Notes: generated by a model not told the origin, from the sequence alone. A DNA stretch of 16,216 nt from Nostoc sp. CHAB 5715 (GCF_020829685.1 NZ_JAIVFR010000031.1:1-16216), one strand, 5' to 3'; positions 1-6,478 are shown, numbered from the stretch's first letter. Made by a program: numbers and translations.

Positions 1-374
1 CCTAAACTAGACCAAGCTTTACCATAAAGTGAATGGGCGTGAGCCGCCGCGATCACATCAGGCCGAACTTCATGAATCTGAGAATGGATGGCGAAAGCAG
101 CTCGATTCACTTCAGCATCACCTTTAACTACCTCACCTTCTCTGTTAACTAACAGCAGGTCAGAAACTCGGATATGACCGAAGTATGTACCTAATGGATT
201 GACCCAGAAATGGTCTGTAAACTCTGGGTCACGAGCCGTAATATGACCTGCGATTCCCTCGCTGAAACCAAATTTACCAAACAGGCGAAAGGCAGCAGCT
301 AGGCGTTGTTTGCGGTGCAGACGTTCGTCTTCAACTCGCTCGAATACGGGGGGTTGTGGTCTAGCGTAGGGCAT
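1..374 (-). CDS. Class II aldolase/adducin-family protein, N-terminal part (cut by window edge)
   Basis: The minus strand is open from an ATG at 374 to base 1, giving 124 residues without a stop. The protein begins MPYARPQPPVFERVEDER. It has the family's typical early block SEGIAGHITARDP (about residues 39-51), a WVNPLG stretch, and AAHAHSLYGKAW near the visible end, where the HxH pair matches metal-binding histidines of class II aldolases such as fuculose-phosphate aldolase. Members act as metal-dependent aldolases, epimerases or decarboxylases on small sugars or acids; the substrate cannot be read from this fragment. The start is supported by a purine-rich Shine-Dalgarno run (AGAGGAAGAGGAA) just upstream. 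The gene overlaps the last 14 bases of the cysteine-dioxygenase-like gene, so the two are probably co-translated. The family call is firm; the function is open. Confidence 0.85.
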   Translation of the reverse strand, partial: MPYARPQPPVFERVEDERLHRKQRLAAAFRLFGKFGFSEGIAGHITARDPEFTDHFWVNPLGTYFGHIRVSDLLLVNREGEVVKGDAEVNRAAFAIHSQIHEVRPDVIAAAHAHSLYGKAWSSL

Positions 375-1032
375 GTTCTTTTTCCTCTTCCTCTTGACAA
401 GGAGCGTTGGAATATCCAGAGCGAAAGGATTTGACGCTGTGAGATTCTGGGATGAACTGGTGACGCAAGATGCAACCAGTATCATTACCCAGAATATGGA
501 TGGATACAGATGCGCTCTGGGATGTAGTTTTGACGGCGTGGATATCACCATCTGGGGGTAACAGGCGGTAAATATCTCCTGTTTGAAGTCTACGCACTTC
601 AGTTATTTGTAATTGTGCGTGTCCTTGGGCATCGCCGTTATCTACACGGCGATAGACTGTTTCTTCTTGATTGCCTTTGTATAAACCAATCAATCCCCAG
701 GCTAAATGGTCGTGGATGGGAGTCGTTGAACCTGGGGGAATCACCAAACTGAATATTGACAGTGAACGGTCTTTGGCGCGATAAAGTAGCCACTGACCAA
801 TACCGCCGCCCATCCTGCTTTCGGGATTGACTTGGGCAAACTTTTGGGGTAGCCATTCCTGTTGAGCAAGCAGTTCTTCAAAATAGGGTTCTAATCTAGC
901 GAGAGTTTGGGTGCGATCGTCAACAGTACTAGCGCTAATTTCACGCACTCTTGCTACAAAGGATCGTAGTTCCCGGCTCTCAATAAACCATTGGTCTTCT
1001 GGCAATGGTTCTAAAATGGTGTGGTTTGTCAT
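361..1032 (-). CDS. Cysteine dioxygenase-like thiol dioxygenase (cupin)
   Basis: A 223-aa protein of the cysteine dioxygenase type I / 3-mercaptopropionate dioxygenase family, which uses non-haem iron and O2 to oxidise a small thiol to its sulfinate in the cytoplasm. Cupin motif 1 is visible as G101-x5-H107-x-H109 followed by G116, without the glutamate of ordinary cupins, as expected for thiol dioxygenases. Motif 2 is visible as G152...P160-x-G162-xx-H165. H107, H109 and H165 would be the three iron ligands. Length (about 200 aa is usual) fits a complete gene. ATG at 1032 follows a strong GGAGGAA ribosome-binding site. The 3' end overlaps the aldolase-family gene, suggesting a two-gene unit in sulfur-compound metabolism. 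Whether cysteine or another thiol is the substrate cannot be decided here. Confidence 0.85.
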   Translation of the reverse strand: MTNHTILEPLPEDQWFIESRELRSFVARVREISASTVDDRTQTLARLEPYFEELLAQQEWLPQKFAQVNPESRMGGGIGQWLLYRAKDRSLSIFSLVIPPGSTTPIHDHLAWGLIGLYKGNQEETVYRRVDNGDAQGHAQLQITEVRRLQTGDIYRLLPPDGDIHAVKTTSQSASVSIHILGNDTGCILRHQFIPESHSVKSFRSGYSNAPCQEEEEKEHALR

Positions 1033-1037
1033 CTATA

Positions 1038-1054
1038 TTCCTCCGTTTGGGAGG
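1038..1054 (-). promoter_or_regulatory. Ribosome-binding site inside a small hairpin
   Basis: Read on the minus strand, GGAGGAA lies 5 bases before the ATG of the thiol dioxygenase gene. The five bases GGAGG can pair with CCTCC just upstream across a five-base loop, so the ribosome-binding site could be partly hidden. The site fixes the start codon; a regulatory role for the hairpin is only inference. Confidence 0.55.
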
Positions 1055-1068
1055 CGACTAAGATTAAC

Positions 1069-1087
1069 TAATTACGAATTACGAATT
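1069..1087. repeat. AATTACG short tandem repeat at the truncated end of the IscB remnant
   Basis: TAATTACGAATTACGAATT is a short tandem repeat of the kind scattered through cyanobacterial spacers; the same repeat in the opposite sense is at 12426-12444. It covers the last codons and the stop of the truncated IscB-like reading frame, so it marks the likely deletion or rearrangement junction. Confidence 0.7.
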
Positions 1088-1281
1088 ATTTTAATGCCAG
1101 GGTGAATCTTGAAGCCAAGTTGCTCAAGTTTTAGATGGGAAAGGGACTCCTTCAGAATTATAGTAAAGGGATATCGCTGAAATACGGTAGCTTTACCTTG
1201 TGACAATAGCAGCCTAGCACGGCTGATGCGTACTGGATATAACGGTTGTTGGTTGGCATCAAGAATGAATACTTTGGTCAT
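1072..1281 (-). pseudogene. IscB-like RRXRR/PLMP-domain nuclease, N-terminal remnant
   Basis: The frame from ATG 1281 encodes MTKVFILDANQQPLYPVRIS and then RARLLLSQGKATVFQRYPFTI. This is the N-terminal RRXRR (PLMP) domain of IscB-family HNH/RuvC nucleases, whose usual pattern is PLxPxxxxRARxLLxxGKAxVxxRYPFTI. The next expected block is RuvC-I, normally LKIDPGSKTTG. Here it reads FKIHPGIKI, with the catalytic aspartate replaced by histidine, and the frame stops three residues later. Only about 70 of the roughly 400 residues of a full protein remain; RuvC-II/III and HNH are absent, so this is a dead fragment. An in-frame ATG at 1353 would extend into the upstream RNA region and is unlikely to be the true start. 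The stop lies in an AATTACG repeat, pointing to a repeat-mediated truncation. Confidence 0.85.
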
Positions 1282-1560
1282 ATAATTTTGAATTGTGGGA
1301 CAAATAGTAGCAGCAACATCTATCCTTTTCAGTAGAATCTTTTGCTCCAGCATCCAGTCAGCAGTCTTTTGGATTTTGGCAACACTATCAGCACTAATGC
1401 TCTGTCGCTGTCAAGTCAACAATGCTTAGTAAACCAAGTTTTAGAATCTTTCTCTCTATGTCGCGCCAGTTGCTACCCTGGCTTAACGCTAAGAGCGAAT
1501 AAGTCAAGGAACCCCAAGGGCGCACTGGCTTCTCTGTGCCTGGAGCGGTTCGTTATTTAA
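1282..1560 (-). ncRNA. Candidate HEARO / omega-RNA upstream of the IscB remnant
   Basis: IscB genes are preceded by a structured guide RNA (omega-RNA, first described as HEARO RNA). The roughly 280 bases directly upstream of the IscB remnant have no convincing gene on either strand but can form several GC-rich hairpins. One is at 1514-1543: GTGCCTGG pairs with CCAAGGGCGCAC with one bulge. A second, at 1487-1497, is CGCT-AAG-AGCG. A third, at 1465-1482, is GCCAG/CTGGC. The location, orientation and structural density match an omega-RNA scaffold. The guide segment would be at the 5' end, on the plus-strand side around 1550-1600. Exact boundaries and current expression are unknown, and the identity rests on position plus hand-found stems. 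Confidence 0.6.
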
Positions 1561-1676
1561 TAAAAAAGATCAGAATGAGAGTCTAGAGGTAAACTATAGC
1601 ACTCTTATCTTTACCGCTCATTAGGGATTTCCTTGGATATTTTTATTGGGAAGTCTCTTAGTACAGTATTTCATTA

Positions 1677-1799
1677 GACCTCTTGCATAAATGCTTAAAT
1701 TGTTATATTAAGCAAAGCGAAACATCTGGTGAGATTCTTCTCTCCACTGCGTTCTGCTCAGAATGACATTCCTGATTTTGGGACTTTTGCAAGAGATAT
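1677..1799. mobile_element. Small inverted-repeat (MITE-like) element inserted into copy 1
   Basis: The left end GACCTCTTGCA and right end TGCAAGAGATAT are inverted repeats sharing CTCTTGCA exactly. The element interrupts TTTCATTAATTCG, which is intact in the sister copy at 5871-5883. On both sides ATTA is present (1673-1676 and 1800-1803), fitting a target duplication of up to four bases. At about 123 bp with no gene it is a non-autonomous element; the parent transposon is not in the window. Confidence 0.75.
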
Positions 1800-1837
1800 A
1801 TTAATTCGTAACGTATTAAATTTGGCAATACTCTGCA

Positions 1838-1951
1838 ATGCCAATGTGTCGGCTTGCATTGTTAATGCGGTGTCCGCCTTGTTAATGCATCGGCTTACAT
1901 TGTTAATGCGGTGTCCGCCTTGTTAATGCATCGGCTTACATTGTTAATGCG
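1838..1951. repeat. Tandem array inside copy 1, 41-bp unit
   Basis: Two identical 41-bp units (1861-1901 and 1902-1942) each consist of GTTAATGCGGTGTCCGCCTT followed by GTTAATGCATCGGCTTACATT, with partial degenerate units on either side. The unit is itself a diverged 20+21 dimer. The core AATGCATCGG is shared with the array in copy 2. Confidence 0.85.
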
Positions 1952-2097
1952 TTCCCCTGCATTAAAAACGCTACGCTTTTACGCAAAACTGTACTTAGCT
2001 GTGATATCAATTTTTTTAAGTACGGTAAGTTGGTCGAAAAACCGTTTAATGAACTACAAGCAGAAATTATCACATACAAATTTAAAAAGCAATAGGC

Positions 2098-2504
2098 TAG
2101 GACTTACGCATTGACAAGAAATACCATATATGGAGAAGTTTAAAAACCACATCTTTCGTAAGGGCACAGCAATGCTCATTGGTGTCAACTTAAGCTAGAA
2201 ATGGCTTAACTGTTGGCTGACTCACCCGCCTAGAACTAAAGTTCAAGGCTAATAGCTAAAGTCTACTGAAGTAGACTAAAGATTTTTGGCTATATTTAGT
2301 CATCAAAAGAAGACTTTCGCTATTAGCAAGGAACTGAAGTTCCTTGCGGGACATAGCTTTTACGTTAAGTTGACACGTATGAGCTGGCTCGTGCCCCTAC
2401 AGCATGGTCTATTGACGATCGCAGGATAATTAAGAAAAGCCTGAAAACTTCCGGGAGCATCGTTAATGCACATCACAATGAATTTGTACAGTGCGTAAGT
2501 CCTA
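2098..2504. mobile_element. Outer inverted-repeat element with TAGGACTTACGCA ends
   Basis: TAGGACTTACGCA at 2098-2110 is perfectly inverted at 2492-2504. Inside lie two further inverted arms (GGGCAC...GCTCAT around 2162-2179 and ATGAGC...GTGCCC around 2379-2397) that bracket an inner element at 2182-2376. No transposase is encoded. A single end of the same family (TAAGACTTACGCA) is present at 5767-5779. It is most likely a non-autonomous element or remnant. Confidence 0.65.
2182..2376. mobile_element. Inner inverted-repeat element, GTGTCAACTTAA family, member 1
   Basis: It starts GTGTCAACTTAAGC and ends GCTTTTACGTTAAGTTGACAC; the outer 12 bases are perfectly inverted. The interior is nested palindrome: GCTAATAGCTAAAGTC at 2248-2263 is inverted, with one mismatch, at 2312-2327, and small palindromes such as GTCTACTGAAGTAGAC lie within or beside it. 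The whole could fold as one long hairpin. The same ends with a different interior are found at 6218-6402. No coding capacity is seen. Confidence 0.7.
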
Positions 2505-2601
2505 ATTTCGTGAAATGGTATGAGTACTTGCAACAAGTCTTTCCCCTTATCCCCAATTCTCTTGTCTCCAAGTCCTCTTCCCCCTGCCTCTTCGTTGAGC
2601 G

Positions 2602-4308
2602 TCAAAAGGGTGTAATTGTTTGTAAATGCAGGGTTTTTTCTGACTGCGGATGCTCGAAGCGAAGTTCCCTAGCGTGCAGATGTAAGCGAGTGGTAACTGC
2701 ACAGCATCCATAAAGGCGATCGCCTAAAATAGTTACCCCAAGTCCTCGTGCATCAGCTGCATGAACCCTTAATTGATGAGTGCGCCCTGTAAGCGGCGTA
2801 AATTCTACACGGGTGTAATCTTGTTCTCTCGCAATTACCTGGAAGTGTGTCAAGCTGGGTTTCCCGTGCTGCCAATCAACTTTTTGATAAGGACGATTTT
2901 CAGGATCTCCCCACAGTGGCAGTTCAATTTTACCTCGCTCAACTGTCACAGCACCGGAAAGTATCGCTTCATAAACCTTGTAAACCTGGCGTTGCTGAAA
3001 CTGCTGGCTAATTTGCCGATGGGTTTGACGATCGCGTGCTAACAACAAAATCCCAGATGTTTCCTGATCTAGGCGATGCACAGATGCAAGCGTCATCTCA
3101 TCCGGTAACAGATGACGTAAGCGACTCAAGACACTATCTTGGCGATCGCTATAACGACCAGGCATCGAAAGTAATCCAGCAGGTTTGTTCACAGCAATCA
3201 GCCATTCGTCTTCATAAATAATCGATAAAGTGACCTCTCCCCAAACCCCTCCCCTGATAGGGGAGGGGCTTCTTACTCCCCCTTCCCTGCGAGGGAAGGG
3301 GGCTGGGGGGTTAGGTCTTAACCCTGAGAGCAAAAACCCTATCAATGGCTGACATCGCTCGGCACATGCTCCATAAAATTTTCCCTGGATTTTATCTTGA
3401 TTTACGGAAGACGCACCCCACCAAAATTCTGCCATTGCCAATGGTTTGAGATTATGTGTTGCCGCATAATGGAGCAGTTTTGGGGCACAACAGTCTCCTG
3501 TGCCAGTGGGCGAACCTCCTGGCATCAATTGCTGTAATGATAGCGATCGCCCAGAAAAATTAGTCAGGCTGTAGGTAGCGTGCATCTGGGCTTGGAGTTG
3601 ACGGGATAGTGCTTTACGCTGTTGTTTCAGTTCGCTAATTCGCGCATCCGTTGCTGCAATTAACTCCTGAAGGGGCTGTAATACTGCATTTTGCTGGCGT
3701 TTAAGTTGTCGCCGCTCAATTCCCTGCTGACGACTCTCTTCGTCGAGTTGTTCAAGGGCAATAGTGAGTGTTTCAGGAGTGAGTGTATTACAGATTTGCT
3801 GACGTTTTTCCTGTCGTTGATGTTTGCAATGGCGATGGCGATCGCTCATTGCTTGCAATTGTTGCTCAAATTCATCAAAGAGGATTTCATACTGCTGGCG
3901 TTCGGTTAGTTGCTTTAAGGTAAAGAGTTCTTGCTTAATCGCGTCCAACTGTGCTAAAGTGCGGGCTTCCTCCAAAGCAACTTCATCTCGTCCTAGAATT
4001 GGTGGAACCCAGCCCTCAACCACACTGCAACCATTCAAAAGACCGGAGAAGGCTTTGAGTACCCTTTGTTCGCCATTAGCCAGTTCAACTAATAGTATTC
4101 CATACATCTTGCCTTCACGAGAATAACAGTCATTTTTGGCAAGTTGTTGCATGAGTCCGTGAGCGATCGCTTCAGATATTGAGGTGCGGGGTAATTTTAG
4201 GTGATTGCCACTTTGGAGACAACGCCCCTCGTACCAATAACTAGGAGATGAGCCACTTATCGCAAAATCGCAGTCGATGAAATCTGAAAGTGCGTGCAGA
4301 ACTAGCAT
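2602..4308 (-). CDS. RluA-family pseudouridine synthase with long N-terminal extension
   Basis: The 568-aa protein should convert a uridine to pseudouridine in rRNA or tRNA. The C-terminal half (about residues 360-568) is the catalytic domain. It has VNKPAGLLSMPGR (373-385), HRLDQETSGILLLARD (411-426) with catalytic Asp414, PLTGRTHQLRVHAA (505-518) and GDRLYG (529-534). The N-terminal half is a known extension of some bacterial RluA relatives: a charged, Gln-rich coiled-coil stretch (about 110-240), then GTGDCCAPKLLHYA and AEFWWGAS (about 269-300) and a short Cys-containing block. A proline- and glycine-rich segment at about 330-358, between the two halves, is encoded by a GC-rich interspersed repeat and looks like an in-frame insertion. 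ATG at 4308 is the first good start. The gene stands alone between repeat regions, and the target RNA is unknown. Confidence 0.9.
   Translation of the reverse strand: MLVLHALSDFIDCDFAISGSSPSYWYEGRCLQSGNHLKLPRTSISEAIAHGLMQQLAKNDCYSREGKMYGILLVELANGEQRVLKAFSGLLNGCSVVEGWVPPILGRDEVALEEARTLAQLDAIKQELFTLKQLTERQQYEILFDEFEQQLQAMSDRHRHCKHQRQEKRQQICNTLTPETLTIALEQLDEESRQQGIERRQLKRQQNAVLQPLQELIAATDARISELKQQRKALSRQLQAQMHATYSLTNFSGRSLSLQQLMPGGSPTGTGDCCAPKLLHYAATHNLKPLAMAEFWWGASSVNQDKIQGKFYGACAERCQPLIGFLLSGLRPNPPAPFPRREGGVRSPSPIRGGVWGEVTLSIIYEDEWLIAVNKPAGLLSMPGRYSDRQDSVLSRLRHLLPDEMTLASVHRLDQETSGILLLARDRQTHRQISQQFQQRQVYKVYEAILSGAVTVERGKIELPLWGDPENRPYQKVDWQHGKPSLTHFQVIAREQDYTRVEFTPLTGRTHQLRVHAADARGLGVTILGDRLYGCCAVTTRLHLHARELRFEHPQSEKTLHLQTITPF
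3235..3318. repeat. GC-rich palindromic repeat inserted in frame in the pseudouridine synthase gene
   Basis: The stretch contains CCCCTCCCCTGATAGGGGAGGGG, in effect a hairpin, then CCCTTCCCTGCGAGGGAAGGG and a run ending GGGGGGTTAGG. Similar GC-rich repeats lie between genes at 6268-6340 and 13203-13250. Here the repeat is read through as about 28 residues (roughly 330-358) without breaking the frame. Confidence 0.8.
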
Positions 4309-4394
4309 ACAAAGTATGATTGCAAATCTAGTTGATCCTGATATTTTAATTAGCGATCGCCTAAACCGATTATCTGTATTTGACTTTTTAGGAT

Positions 4395-5720
4395 TTAGCC
4401 AGCAGGAATCGATGAATCGCTCTCTGGTGGATTGGCTTGTTCTGGTGGAAGCGGTTGTTCAGATGAATTATTTTCTGTGGATGTAAATTCTGGCTCTTTT
4501 ATCATACCATGCTGCTCTTGCCCTCTAAGCCCAAGATATGTTGCGGCACTAATTCCTTGTAGTGTAAGGAGTGTTTCATCAAATTCCGGCATTGCCAGAT
4601 TTTTAAGGACTTCCCAAACAAAGAAAAGTCCGATCGCAACTGTCCAAATAAATGTTTGGAACCGATGAAAGTTGACTCCATTAATATCCGATAATATATC
4701 GTAGAAAAAACCTTCAGAAACGCGTTGACTACCTTTTCTCTTCTTCTCATTCCCCTGCCCATCAATTAACGAAGTACCAAATGCAGTTACAGAATTGATT
4801 CCCAATAATATTAGTGATTGTTGTGTCAAAATATTGGTATAATCTCCTGTTATGCCGTAGATAATCAGGTAAGCACCAAAAATTAGAAATGTCCAAAAAG
4901 CAAGTTGAGATATCGATAGACTGAATGGGTTTCTGTTCAATTTTTTTCTGCCAAGAAAAATTTGAGCAATTCGGCTTTGACGATATTCATTTTTAAGAGC
5001 AGCCTTTTCTGTGAGCAACAGTTCCTGTCCACCAATCACCTCTCTTTGAGAGTAAACCCCTTCTATTCCAGAGCTACGAAGAGTGTTTCGGCAATACCTA
5101 ATGAACATTAATACAACAGCCACAAGTAGAAGCAGACACAGCCAAAATCGCCACGAAAACAGAACTATTGTTAATTGAGGAGGTGGGAAACCATCGCTCA
5201 CCGGAATTGCAAGCTTTTTGGGACAGCCTACTCCCACTATCACGTTAATACTGTATCTGCTTCCTGTACTAAGAAGGGCATTCCATGCAGCTTGAGACGA
5301 GTCGGTGCGTTCAAGTCGAAAGGCTAACCAATCATCCTCAAGAACTGTCCTTTGATCTTTACCCAGACCCTTGACGATGACTGGTTCTCCGTGGACATCC
5401 TCTAGTTCATAGCCATCTAGGTACAAGACTAATTGTCGAGGATCAAATGAATTGGTGGCATTAGCTGTTGCATCTCTGGTCGCTGCTGATAATCCTTCAA
5501 CTTTTACCCTGATGCGATCGCCCATTTTAACTTCGTTACGACCATTGTCGGCAATGACTTGTTGAGTTTTCAGTTTAGGAGGCACTGAACATAGCTGAGG
5601 CGCAAAATTTCCAGATGGGCCATCTGAACTATTTTGAGCAATTACTGGAAAGTTGATAGAAACAATCAACAGAAAAACCAACAGAAAAATAGCAGTCAAT
5701 CTTTTAGCATTTCTAAACAT
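4395..5720 (-). CDS. Membrane protein with signal peptide, function unknown
   Basis: From ATG 5720 the product is 441 aa; a TTG at 5738 in the same frame would add six residues but spoil a clean signal peptide. Residues 1-29 have a short basic start, a hydrophobic core and a plausible cleavage site near PVIAQN. A soluble region (about 30-180) follows, outside the membrane if the signal is cleaved, and then likely membrane spans at about 183-207, 272-291, 300-317 and 354-373. A soluble loop of about 65 residues lies between the first two spans. The tail (about 410-441) is rich in Pro, Glu and Ser. The block PFSLSISQLAFWTFLIFGAY and the late GISAATYLGLRG recall uncharacterised bacterial membrane proteins, but I do not recognise a function. 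It starts next to repeats and has no clear partner. Confidence 0.8.
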   Translation of the reverse strand: MFRNAKRLTAIFLLVFLLIVSINFPVIAQNSSDGPSGNFAPQLCSVPPKLKTQQVIADNGRNEVKMGDRIRVKVEGLSAATRDATANATNSFDPRQLVLYLDGYELEDVHGEPVIVKGLGKDQRTVLEDDWLAFRLERTDSSQAAWNALLSTGSRYSINVIVGVGCPKKLAIPVSDGFPPPQLTIVLFSWRFWLCLLLLVAVVLMFIRYCRNTLRSSGIEGVYSQREVIGGQELLLTEKAALKNEYRQSRIAQIFLGRKKLNRNPFSLSISQLAFWTFLIFGAYLIIYGITGDYTNILTQQSLILLGINSVTAFGTSLIDGQGNEKKRKGSQRVSEGFFYDILSDINGVNFHRFQTFIWTVAIGLFFVWEVLKNLAMPEFDETLLTLQGISAATYLGLRGQEQHGMIKEPEFTSTENNSSEQPLPPEQANPPESDSSIPAG

Positions 5721-5858
5721 CGCCCGGTATTCCACCAACAGTGATTACTATGTCGGTAGTGTAACCTAAGACTTACGCATTGACAAAAAACACTATCTAT
5801 GGATTCTAGATAATGCCATCGCCACTCACAATCCCTAAATTAATGTCAGAACTTGCAA

Positions 5859-6096
5859 CTTAGTACAGCATTTCATTAATTCGTAGCGAATTAATTTTGG
5901 CAATACCCTGCAATGCCAATGCATCGGGTAACAATGCCAATGCATCGGGTAACAATACCAATGCATCGGGTAACAATACCAATGCATCGGGTAACAATAC
6001 CAATGCATCGGGTAACAATACCAATGCATCGGCTGACAATGCCAATGCGTCCCCTTGCATTAAAAACGCTACGATTTTACGCAAAGTTGTACTTAG
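5859..6096. mobile_element. Variable-array repeat element, copy 2 (intact)
   Basis: The left end CTTAGTACAG and right end TTGTACTTAG are imperfect inverted repeats. The flank ATTTCATTAATTCGTAGCG then TTTTGGCAATACCCTGCAATG and the right flank GCATTAAAAACGCTACG then TTTTACGCAAA match copy 1 at 1657-1998. A near-perfect palindrome TTAATTCG-TAG-CGAATTAA sits at 5876-5894. The central array differs from copy 1. The empty site TTTCATTAATTCG is intact here. The repeats translate as NxNASGN on one strand and MHWYCYP on the other; these are not genes. Confidence 0.78.
5911..6057. repeat. Seven-copy 21-bp tandem array inside copy 2
   Basis: Seven head-to-tail units follow CAATRCCAATGCATCGGGTAA. Units 1-2 have CAATGCC, units 3-6 have CAATACC, and units 6 and 7 diverge at their 3' end (CGGCTGA, CGTCCCC). 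The order of variants suggests duplication of the middle units. There are no unique spacers, so it is not a CRISPR array. Confidence 0.9.
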
Positions 6097-6118
6097 TTAC
6101 AGCAAGCAAATTAAAATA

Positions 6119-6152
6119 AAAAACTCCACGCCACTTGCGGGATGGAGTTTTT
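6119..6152 (-). terminator. Probable intrinsic terminator downstream of the PKS gene
   Basis: AAAAACTCCA and TGGAGTTTTT form a perfect 10-bp stem around a 14-base loop. On the minus strand the stem is followed by a T-rich tail (TTTTTTATTTT), as expected for Rho-independent termination of transcription coming from the biosynthetic cluster. It lies about 330 bases after the PKS stop codon, so untranslated RNA and repeats would come first. Confidence 0.5.
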
Positions 6153-6217
6153 GGGCATGGGGAAGAAGTTTCCAATGCCCAATGCCCTTGATCGGCGGGG
6201 CGCACCCTACGCCATAG

Positions 6218-6402
6218 GTGTCAACTTAAGCCCAAACACTCAATTTTCCGTAGTTTTAGATCCCTCAACCCCCTTGACAAGGGGGCACTCGATTCTAATT
6301 CCCCCCAATTTATCGGGGGGTTAGGGGGGATCTAAAATCTAGGTGGTACATTGAAAAATTTTGAAATGCTTATCAGACTAAGCTTTTACGTTAAGTTGAC
6401 AC
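6218..6402. mobile_element. Inverted-repeat element, GTGTCAACTTAA family, member 2
   Basis: The ends GTGTCAACTTAAGC (6218-6231) and GCTTTTACGTTAAGTTGACAC (6382-6402) are identical to those of the element at 2182-2376. The interior is unrelated: a G/C-run palindrome in which TTTTAGATCCCTCAACCCCC pairs with GGGGGTTAGGGGGGATCTAA. No gene is present. Confidence 0.7.
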
Positions 6403-6478
6403 CAATGACCCTACGCACGCCACTTGCTCTCTGGAGTTTCCCGCCGCTTTCTATAAACACCCTCTTAGACCTGAATCC

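Larger units (their letters stand above)
1657..1998. mobile_element. Variable-array repeat element, copy 1 (split by a small insertion)
   Basis: This block begins CTTAGTACAG and ends CTGTACTTAG, which are inverted repeats with one mismatch. Inside the left end is ATTTCATTA, later TTAATTCGTAACG and TTTGGCAATACTCTGCAATGCC. The right flank is CCCTGCATTAAAAACGCTACG then TTTTACGCAAAACTGTACTTAG. Both flanks recur at 5859-6096 around a different array, defining an element family with conserved ends. Bases 1677-1799 are a separate insertion. No protein is encoded; the short plus-strand reading frames across it are repeat translations. Confidence 0.75.

Noticed and set aside
1342..1560. 72-codon plus-strand frame opposite the candidate omega-RNA
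   Set aside because: No recognisable protein; the region is better explained by structured RNA on the minus strand.
2012..2095. Possible C-terminal coding remnant on the plus strand (KLVEKPFNELQAEIITYKF then stop)
   Set aside because: The composition looks protein-like and it stops just before an inverted-repeat end, but it is only about 25 codons and matches no family I recognise.
1729..2114. Short plus-strand reading frames across the first array
   Set aside because: They span an inserted inverted-repeat element and tandem units and resemble no protein.
2360..2605. 81-codon minus-strand frame after the pseudouridine synthase
   Set aside because: It runs through the ends of two repeat elements and has no family resemblance.
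5721..5738. TTG start six codons upstream of the membrane protein's ATG
   Set aside because: It adds an acidic residue ahead of the signal peptide and has no ribosome-binding site; ATG at 5720 gives a cleaner signal sequence.
5911..6057. Regular repeats suggestive of a CRISPR array
   Set aside because: Units are head to tail with no unique spacers and no cas genes nearby.
5835..6217. Open frames in several phases with repeated NxNASGN, MHRVTIP or MHWYCYP motifs
   Set aside because: The 21-bp array has no stop in several frames on both strands, so all are translations of the tandem repeat; no ribosome site or non-repeat protein sequence supports a gene.
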